Assembly: GCF_002807015.1 (NCBI RefSeq)
Contig: NZ_NIPO01000001.1
Span: 1 to 64,000 of the forward strand
DNA length: 64,000 bases
Source of the DNA: Avrilella dinanensis
GTDB lineage: Bacteria > Bacteroidota > Bacteroidia > Flavobacteriales > Flavobacteriaceae
Direction: 5' to 3'
Position numbers and translations under genes: made by a program. The notes under the pieces are model-generated. The model was not told the origin of the DNA. It searched no databases and worked only from the letters and a program-made list of their open reading frames with translations. The first letter of the stretch is position 1. Each line of letters starts with the position of its first letter. Below are positions 8,248 to 15,037 of this stretch, in pieces.

Positions 8248-11200
8248 TTAATTAGTATTTAATCTGGTTCGTATCATAGGGTTGACAATTGCCCCACAAG
8301 CAGCAATTTTAACCTTTAGATATTGTGCATCACCATACAGGCATTCTTGACGAGTAGTAATTACTTTCATATAAAGTGTTCCTGCTTCGTTGTACTCTCT
8401 CAATAGTTCTTTCATTTGTAAACGGTACTGAACCCTGTCTTCAGTTTCGTTAGCGATAACAACTTCTGAACCAACAATATCATTCCATGCTGTAATATTA
8501 CCATCAACATCAAGCGTCGGATAGGCATAAGAAATCTCGTAGCTGGTACAAGGATCCATTTTTTCTATCTCAAAAGGTGCTGATGTACACAATGTAGTGG
8601 TCTCATCATCCGAATCGAAAGCAAAATATGGCAATAGAGAGACATCATAAATTCTTAAACTAGTTGATAGTAATTCTAAAGTAGCAATGTTTCCTGATCT
8701 GACTTCAACTCGATCGAACGGTGCCCCAATTCCTTCTAACATATAAGCATATTTTCCTGTAGCCTGAGGGTTGATTAGCCCTAATAGGTCTAACTGAATC
8801 AAAGCATTAGCATCAACAACTACAGGTTCGCCGATAGCGATTGTCCCCATATATCTTTGAATTGTTAGTGCATTACCTAATACATTTGCATCTAATATAG
8901 AGCCGCCTTCTCGACCAAAAACAAAACGAACTTTATCTCCCGGTCGGGCAATTTCCTTAAACTTAACAGTTAAAGACATTTGATTAAGTACTCCTGCTGC
9001 TGCATTGAATTCAGCATAGGTATCAAAATCAGGTGTGCCATGCAGCGGATTTCCAGGGTCATTGATTGCATCTGCAGCCTGATAACCGTATAGAGTAGAG
9101 CTTAACAAAGTAGCTACTCCTAAACCAATATCTTGAGTTCCCCACAAAACATCTCTTGTTGAAGTATTTAATAATAAGGTCGCATCAAGATTTCCAGGTA
9201 TTTCTGCTCCATCTACAGTAATATTAGGGTTACAAGTGGCATCAGCAACAGGAGTACGTTCGTCGATAAAGGCTCCATATACCCTCATGGTATTCCCTAA
9301 CCCTAAGACAGAACCAAGGTTTACCTGAACGCCACTATAATCAATTGGAACACCGTCAATTTCCGGAATAAAAGTAAACTCAAAAATATTGTCTCCTACT
9401 AATACATTGGCTAGATCAATTTCATCAACACTTAATAAAGATCCTACAGCATCTCCATTTGTATTTACTGCCTGAATAGTTAATCCTCCGATTACCTGAA
9501 GTAAACTATAGTCTTGGCCGATTTTCACTGTTACAGGTGTGCCAGCCTCAATCACTTTGTTGCCTCCTCCTTCTGTAAACATTAATTTTTGTGATGTAGT
9601 ACCAATACCTAGTAATGACACCACATTGAATACCGAGCCGTGTGTGGATAAATCCCCGTCAATTGCACGAGCACTTTCCGAAGTTCCTCCTAGTGGAATT
9701 CCTAATAAACTAACAGTACTTGCACTTTCTTGGTCTGCCATTAATTGTTCGAAACGGTATTCACATTCTGCTTTGTCATATACATATACCGTAACTCGAC
9801 GTACTAAATCACAATCAGGGTTAGCTATATTTGTTGTTTTGACATAATAGTTATAACTACCTATTTGGTCATATTCGATAGTTTGTCCCATCAAATCAAC
9901 TGTAGGGTTGTCTTCGGCAAAAATTTGTATTGTATTATAATCTGCAGTTACATCTGCATTTTCATCTTCTCTATCAATGACATTATAATCAGCTAAATTG
10001 AATGTATGTTGTGCATCTGGCGTTTCATCATCGTTGGCATCCAATGGCATACTGATTGCAATTTTACCATTGATACGATATTGTGTATCTTGAATTGCCA
10101 TAATACTAACATTTTCGTCTGGACAATATTCGTCAGAACCTGTAATTCCTCTAATTACATAAGAACCTAATGGTTGCCATTCATTACCCTCAATAGATAA
10201 ATCTACAGCATTACCGTTTGCATCGCTAATCGTATAAGTGTTAACAGCATTGTAATTAGGAATGATATCTGTAATATTGAATTTTGTTTCGCGAATATCA
10301 ACACCTCCTACTGTTCTGATAAACTCTTTGGTGCAAACTTTTTGTGTGATAGGTTCGTCGTTGATTAAAGTGAAATCATACACTCGAATATTGCTACCTC
10401 CTAACAAATCAAGTCCTACTGGTATATTGATACGAATACCTACCTTATCAAACGGAATGATATCTCCAGTAATAGGATCTTTTGGTGCTGCGGCAAAACT
10501 AAAAGCTACATCATCTGAATTGATTAGCCCTAAAACATCAAGTCCAAGTACCTCTTCGTCTATATTTACTGTAGCAACTTCTGCCCCATCATTATAAAAC
10601 ACAACCGACGACTGTTGTGCAACAGCAAGGTTTAATAAACTTGCCGGTAATTGCATAGTGATTCTTACAGATTTATCATCAACCTCGGTTGGTAGATAAA
10701 AAAACTGTTCTACTGTACTAGCAGTTGTAACATTTAGTAAAGACGTTATTCCGATCGTTGAATAGGTATCAAGGTCATTATCAATCGCATAATGAGAATC
10801 AGTAACAGGAGCACTGTTTACTAAACTCAATAGCCCCCCTGTAGCTGTATATGAAGTAAGTATTGGAACATCACAAGTATTCAAATTTTCATAATAAAAA
10901 GCATCATAAATATTTACCTGTGCATTGTTACCTAACCCTAACAATGTTCCCCCTACTTCGACCTGAAGCTGGAAACGATTATAGTCTTGATCCGGAGTCA
11001 TTACCATATAATATTCATTAGCTCCTGAAAGCCCGATAAACATATCTGAACGACCTGCAAAATCACTGCTGTAAATATTTCCACTAAGAACTGTAGTTGT
11101 TCCATTTTGAAGACTAAAATCTGCATCTGCATTACCTAATAACACAAGACTAAGGACGTCACTTAATACATTCCCTAAACTACCTCCCAATAAAGCTCCT

Positions 11201-11550
11201 AAAAGCTCATTACCTCCATCGAGACCCACTTTTGAATAGTATTTTGTCCCGGCAGGAATGGTAGCGGTATGATCCAATCGAAGTCTTTCATCAAGACCTC
11301 CTACTCCCAATGCTAATCCTGAATTTCCTCTTACACGAGCAAAAGTACTTTCGTCTGTATCTCTTGCGTTGTCAGCATTCATGTCTGATCTATTGCCCCA
11401 ACTACCTTTGATACCTAAAGCAATATGATTTCTTCTTTCTCCTAATGCTACATCCGCTCTTTTCTTCGTGGTTTGTCCGATCGCATTTGTTCCTAATGCC
11501 AAAAACGACAATAGTAACAAGCTTTTTAATATATATTTATTTTTCATCAT
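8248..11550 (-). CDS. Large secreted protein with four ~150-170-residue beta-sandwich repeats
   Basis: 1100 residues with a signal peptide (MMKNKYILKSLLLLSFLALG). Four related modules lie at ~70-217, ~247-396, ~615-760 and ~800-970. Modules 2 and 3 open with AIDxDLxT, like discoidin/NPCBM carbohydrate-binding folds. All close with a Leu/Gly-rich strand and a [IV]YD- or VYG-type strand (NIYDAF, RVYDFT, RVYGAF, RIYDVS). A Cys-containing beta segment separates modules 2 and 3. There is no recognisable type A or B sorting domain; the end is CGAIVNPMIRTRL. It is probably a surface or fibre component secreted with the downstream machinery. Its exact role is unknown. A start three bases later (MKN) is equally possible. 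Confidence 0.8.
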   Translation of the reverse strand: MMKNKYILKSLLLLSFLALGTNAIGQTTKKRADVALGERRNHIALGIKGSWGNRSDMNADNARDTDESTFARVRGNSGLALGVGGLDERLRLDHTATIPAGTKYYSKVGLDGGNELLGALLGGSLGNVLSDVLSLVLLGNADADFSLQNGTTTVLSGNIYSSDFAGRSDMFIGLSGANEYYMVMTPDQDYNRFQLQVEVGGTLLGLGNNAQVNIYDAFYYENLNTCDVPILTSYTATGGLLSLVNSAPVTDSHYAIDNDLDTYSTIGITSLLNVTTASTVEQFFYLPTEVDDKSVRITMQLPASLLNLAVAQQSSVVFYNDGAEVATVNIDEEVLGLDVLGLINSDDVAFSFAAAPKDPITGDIIPFDKVGIRINIPVGLDLLGGSNIRVYDFTLINDEPITQKVCTKEFIRTVGGVDIRETKFNITDIIPNYNAVNTYTISDANGNAVDLSIEGNEWQPLGSYVIRGITGSDEYCPDENVSIMAIQDTQYRINGKIAISMPLDANDDETPDAQHTFNLADYNVIDREDENADVTADYNTIQIFAEDNPTVDLMGQTIEYDQIGSYNYYVKTTNIANPDCDLVRRVTVYVYDKAECEYRFEQLMADQESASTVSLLGIPLGGTSESARAIDGDLSTHGSVFNVVSLLGIGTTSQKLMFTEGGGNKVIEAGTPVTVKIGQDYSLLQVIGGLTIQAVNTNGDAVGSLLSVDEIDLANVLVGDNIFEFTFIPEIDGVPIDYSGVQVNLGSVLGLGNTMRVYGAFIDERTPVADATCNPNITVDGAEIPGNLDATLLLNTSTRDVLWGTQDIGLGVATLLSSTLYGYQAADAINDPGNPLHGTPDFDTYAEFNAAAGVLNQMSLTVKFKEIARPGDKVRFVFGREGGSILDANVLGNALTIQRYMGTIAIGEPVVVDANALIQLDLLGLINPQATGKYAYMLEGIGAPFDRVEVRSGNIATLELLSTSLRIYDVSLLPYFAFDSDDETTTLCTSAPFEIEKMDPCTSYEISYAYPTLDVDGNITAWNDIVGSEVVIANETEDRVQYRLQMKELLREYNEAGTLYMKVITTRQECLYGDAQYLKVKIAACGAIVNPMIRTRLNTN

Positions 11551-11574
11551 TTTCTAAGTTTAAAAGTTCAACAA

Positions 11575-12249
11575 CTATTTCACTACGAAAACAATGTTCA
11601 CAAAAGAATAATCGGTTCCTGATCCAATAACATCGTAGGTTAAAATACCGTTTTCGTCTATACTTAAATTATCCAAAGCAGTATCGTCGTAGTCGGTTAC
11701 ATAGTACCATAAGTCAGTAGCTGCTGGTGTATTTGGCACTTCGTCTGGAGCGTCGGTACTTTTTACAAAAGTTGGGCGAGCATCGGTTCCAACCTCTCCA
11801 CCAGTTGTCGTGTCAGGAATAAACTCTTTATTGGTAAATTGTGAAATGTATTCTGCATGTAGGTTTCGTTTTAACCCTGTTCCATTACTAGAAGTATTAA
11901 TCATAATAGACGGCATGTAAAAGAATTTTACACCACCTAAAGATTCATCACCACTTGTTATCAATCGTCTCCATTGTGTACCATCATTTTGATACAATCC
12001 GAGATCAAGATTTTCCGCTGGGTTAACGGTAGTATTATAAACAACCATTCCTTGAACATGAGCCTCTAGTGGGGCTTCGTCGGTTAAAGTAGTTAGCTCA
12101 ACACGCGGTAACAAAACTCCCTTGTCGGTTGCTTCCACTTCCAACATAGCGTTAGCGTTTGGCGTACCGTCGGTTCCGCCTATTTTTACTTGTGCAGAAA
12201 CTACTGCGCTAAATAAAACTGCTGCTAATAAAAAATATTTTTTGTTCAT
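11575..12249 (-). CDS. Secreted surface protein of the VGIG/LIPRV type
   Basis: A 224-residue protein counted from the ATG at 12249, which puts a good signal peptide (MNKKYFLLAAVLFSAVVSAQ) at the N-terminus. An in-frame ATG 27 bases upstream would hide it. The mature start KIGG...NANAMLEVEATDKGVLLPRVELT is the common opening of flavobacterial surface/structural proteins. The rest is Asn/Thr/Asp-rich beta structure with no cysteine and no sorting domain. Second gene of the operon. Confidence 0.75.
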   Translation of the reverse strand: MNKKYFLLAAVLFSAVVSAQVKIGGTDGTPNANAMLEVEATDKGVLLPRVELTTLTDEAPLEAHVQGMVVYNTTVNPAENLDLGLYQNDGTQWRRLITSGDESLGGVKFFYMPSIMINTSSNGTGLKRNLHAEYISQFTNKEFIPDTTTGGEVGTDARPTFVKSTDAPDEVPNTPAATDLWYYVTDYDDTALDNLSIDENGILTYDVIGSGTDYSFVNIVFVVK

Positions 12250-12267
12250 AACTCTGATTTTTAATAG

Positions 12268-12298
12268 AACCTGCAAAACCTCATTGGTCTTGCAGGTT
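12268..12298 (-). other. Hairpin between the first two genes of the surface operon
   Basis: A 9-bp perfect inverted repeat (AACCTGCAA / TTGCAGGTT) with a 13-base loop lies between the stop of the first gene and the start of the second. No T tract follows, so it is more likely an mRNA-stability or partial-attenuation element than a full terminator. Confidence 0.6.
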
Positions 12299-12314
12299 GG
12301 TTGTTTATAATTAA

Positions 12315-14219
12315 TTATTCTTCTACTGAGTATTCAACAATTACTTTGATAGCCAAATCAGTTGCACTTAATACCTGATACATACTTCCTGTACCGATTT
12401 TGAAATTCAACGCTCCTGCTGCTACTGACACATCGGTAGTAGCTGTAGTAATAATGGCATTATTCACATCTAAAATCTTGATACTGACTATTTGCCCTAC
12501 TGTTCCGCTTGTTGGAGCAATAGAAAATGGTGCGTCAAGGTTTGCTGTACCTCCTGTAATGGTTGCGTCAAATACACCTCTGTAAATCGGGTTTCCGTCA
12601 ATCCAGGTGTCACCTGTGTTTACAATATTGGTAGTATTGAAGTTATCCCCTAATGCATTTTTGATTTCCTGTATTTGGGTTGTCGACGCGTTAGTGATAG
12701 CATTTGTTACAACTTCTGAAATATCAATCGGAGTTTTATCTCCGTTGGTATCAATCGTGTACAGAACATCTGGTGTATTTGCATCATCGTCGTGGTCTCC
12801 ATAATATACATTTCCGCCGGCATTCAGGATATTAGTGATTGCGTTTTGGACATCTGTATTGTTTGTAATAGACCAAATCATATCTGCTGTTACGTTGATA
12901 TAATTTTTCACACTGTTCTCTGCATTGTATTCATAAGCTACAATATCACTTGCACTTGGGTCTGTCGTTACTGGTGCATAAGCTGCATTATCTGCACTTC
13001 TTGCAATAGTAGTTCTCGTTTCATTAGCTCTTACAACCGTCTGAAAAGCTGTATTTTCAACAGTGTCCCATGCTTCTGTAGTTGCATTCCACATCTCGAA
13101 AGAAGCCTGTCCGCTTCCGTCTAAAACGATTTTGGTAACGCCACTCTGCATAGCGTTTTGAGATATGTACTCAATATATTCCTCAACAGTATAATAATCT
13201 GTAGTAGAACCATCAACTAAAATCGTAGTTTCTTCTTGTAAAATTGTTTCAAAGTTGTTTACAACACCAGCTACTACATCAATTAAAATTGCACCGGCAG
13301 GAACAGCTGTCCACTCATCAGTATCCGTTTCTCCTCCACCTGCAATATATGTTTCAGACAAATAGTATTGGTTCCCGTTATATTCTACAATTGTAGTTTT
13401 GGACTCTGCCTCTGCTACCAAGTCGTTTAATGGAATGGTTAAGTATTGTGTTCCGTTCCAATATTGGAATACCCACTCAGCAGGATCTCCCGCTGCTGCG
13501 ATGTTTTTGTAAATTACATTTCCTTCAACCTGAGAAGCGATTTCCTGAATTATTTGTTCAATAGTAATAGTATCGCCGTCATACTCTGTGGTTTGATTTA
13601 AGATACTCTCAAAATTATTAACCACATCGCCCACCGCATCAATAGTTGTTGAGGCTGCTGAATCGGGAATATTTGCAACTGTATTTGCCGGATCTGCTGC
13701 CAGCCAGTTTTGAATTGCTTCTTCAGAGAAATATAGATACTGAGCGTTATCAGTCCCCGTTTCGTTTACTTTCTTAAAAAATGTTTTGGTTTCGTTGGCT
13801 GCAACCAAATCTGAAAAATCAATGGTTTGCCAGTCGCCATTTTCATCATAGTATTGGAAAACCCAGTCGCCGCTTACTTCCTTATAGATGACATCTCCTT
13901 CTTTGTAGCCGGAAACATCGTCCAAATCAGCTTGGTTAATCACGCGGTTCCATTGGTTATCTGCCCAATAATAATAACCCGACGTTACATCGTTACGGTC
14001 TATCGTATTATACACCAATAAACTTTCTTCCTGTGTGCCTGTTATCGGAGCAAAAGTATTCACGTCAGTAAGTTCAACTCGTGGTATTAAAATACCTTTA
14101 TTCTCTGCCACAATGTCTAATTGTGCTGAAGTTGCCGGTGTAGAAATGCCAATCCCTACCTGTGCATTTGCAAAGTAAACTGAACCCAAAAGGGCAGCCA
14201 TAATAGTAATTTTTTTCAT
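12315..14219 (-). CDS. Secreted repeat protein, first gene of the type IX-linked surface operon
   Basis: 634 residues with a signal peptide (MKKITIMAALLGSVYFANAQ) and the flavobacterial VGIG...TPA..AQLDI...KGILIPRVELT opening. The body is made of degenerate repeats of ~123 residues. Each has a [VI]IYK..WVFQYW-like strand pair (~110, ~233, a weaker one near 360), an E-[ST]-[KR]-T-[TF] element and a helix VVNNFE-x-IL (~201, ~323), with further eroded copies to ~510. It is rich in Asn, Thr, Asp and Glu, has no cysteine, and lacks a sorting domain. It may form a filament or surface layer; this is inferred from repeats and context only. Confidence 0.78.
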   Translation of the reverse strand: MKKITIMAALLGSVYFANAQVGIGISTPATSAQLDIVAENKGILIPRVELTDVNTFAPITGTQEESLLVYNTIDRNDVTSGYYYWADNQWNRVINQADLDDVSGYKEGDVIYKEVSGDWVFQYYDENGDWQTIDFSDLVAANETKTFFKKVNETGTDNAQYLYFSEEAIQNWLAADPANTVANIPDSAASTTIDAVGDVVNNFESILNQTTEYDGDTITIEQIIQEIASQVEGNVIYKNIAAAGDPAEWVFQYWNGTQYLTIPLNDLVAEAESKTTIVEYNGNQYYLSETYIAGGGETDTDEWTAVPAGAILIDVVAGVVNNFETILQEETTILVDGSTTDYYTVEEYIEYISQNAMQSGVTKIVLDGSGQASFEMWNATTEAWDTVENTAFQTVVRANETRTTIARSADNAAYAPVTTDPSASDIVAYEYNAENSVKNYINVTADMIWSITNNTDVQNAITNILNAGGNVYYGDHDDDANTPDVLYTIDTNGDKTPIDISEVVTNAITNASTTQIQEIKNALGDNFNTTNIVNTGDTWIDGNPIYRGVFDATITGGTANLDAPFSIAPTSGTVGQIVSIKILDVNNAIITTATTDVSVAAGALNFKIGTGSMYQVLSATDLAIKVIVEYSVEE

Positions 14220-14323
14220 ATCTATAAATTTTAATGTTTGCTCTCTTTAGAATTATCACATCTTACTATATTTTTTTCTTTTTAATTAAAGATGTATATT
14301 TTTTTTTCGTTGTTTTTCAAAAC

Positions 14324-14376
14324 ATGATAATTGTCATATTTTATAAAAACAGATAATTGTCATATTTTATAAAAAC
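14324..14376. promoter_or_regulatory. Tandem operator-like sites upstream of the surface operon
   Basis: A 25-base sequence, GATAATTGTCATATTTTATA plus AAAAC, is perfectly repeated at 14326-14350 and 14352-14376. Each copy contains a near-palindrome around AATT (first copy ATGATAATTGTCAT, 14324-14337). The pair lies ~105-157 bases upstream of the operon start codon. Two identical sites with a 26-base period, about 2.5 helical turns, are typical of a regulator binding as two dimers. Confidence 0.6.
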
Positions 14377-14489
14377 AACAAATCATTTTTTTACTAAATC
14401 TTGCAGTAAAATTACAAATTTTTTAACTCCCATTCCCTACCTGAGCATTTTTTAAAGTCTTTTGTTTTGCACAATTTAACATTATTCTT

Positions 14490-14606
14490 TGTTAATAACT
14501 TTTTTATGTTAAATCGAATATTGACCATAAAAAGCTGAAATTAACCATATTAACCACTACAAACAATAAACCATCAATAAGACTTATTTATGTTAATAAC
14601 TTTTTT
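14490..14606. repeat. Two copies of a 16-base palindrome-bearing word
   Basis: TGTTAATAACTTTTTT occurs at 14490-14505 and again at 14591-14606, 101 bases apart. GTTAATAAC in each is an inverted repeat around a central A. It could be a second class of binding site, but chance is possible in DNA this AT-rich. Confidence 0.4.
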
Positions 14607-14726
14607 GTTTTTTTCATTATTTACCTTTACTTAAAACAAAATAAGAAATTTTTTATCCATAAATAACATTATTATTACACTCATTTCATATAAAAAACCA
14701 ACCAATGCACCCTTTTTTTCATTTAG

Positions 14727-14765
14727 AGCATAAACAAATTATTAGATAAATTTTAAATAGTTTCT
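14727..14765 (-). mobile_element. Decayed terminal fragment of the 160-bp MITE
   Basis: 31 consecutive bases (14727-14757) match the complement of the left end of the element at 982-1141, covering its bases 8-38. The next eight bases, where the terminal repeat should be, read TAGTTTCT instead of CAGGCTCT: three substitutions to T with the rest kept. No further similarity is seen on the other side, so it is a relic of one end in reverse orientation. Confidence 0.75.
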
Positions 14766-14980
14766 GAAATTTTGAATGTGAAATTTCAACTTTGGTTGTA
14801 ACGATAAAAATTTTAAATAAATTCAATATATGAACTCACACTTTGATTATGTTATGCTATAAATTTCCTCTGCAAAGCTAGCTTAACTACTTGCTATTTT
14901 ACATTCAAATAAGGTCAAATTATCTCTTCAAAAAAGTCAATTAAGAAAATTAGGCAAAAAGTAACAGCAAAACTTTTCTC

Positions 14981-15011
14981 TTGCATCTTGCCTCTTTAAA
15001 TTGTATTTTTG
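14981..15011 (+). promoter_or_regulatory. Promoter of the GH3/serine hydrolase gene
   Basis: TTG at 14981-14983, exactly 20 bases, then TATTTTTG at 15004-15011, with the ATG 27 bases further on. A good match to the Bacteroidota housekeeping promoter; it also argues for the start codon at 15038. Confidence 0.75.
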
Positions 15012-15037
15012 GAGTTGATTTTGTTTTTACCGCTATT

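Larger units (their letters stand above)
14220..15037. other. Long AT-rich regulatory spacer without a gene
   Basis: Some 800 bases separate two divergent transcription units, and no convincing reading frame is present. It holds a 26-base-period direct repeat (14326-14376), two copies of TGTTAATAACTTTTTT (14490-14505 and 14591-14606, each with the dyad GTTA-A-TAAC), a decayed MITE end (14727-14765) and the promoter of the GH3 fusion gene (14981-15011). No clear TAnnTTTG box is seen for the leftward surface operon. Confidence 0.7.
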
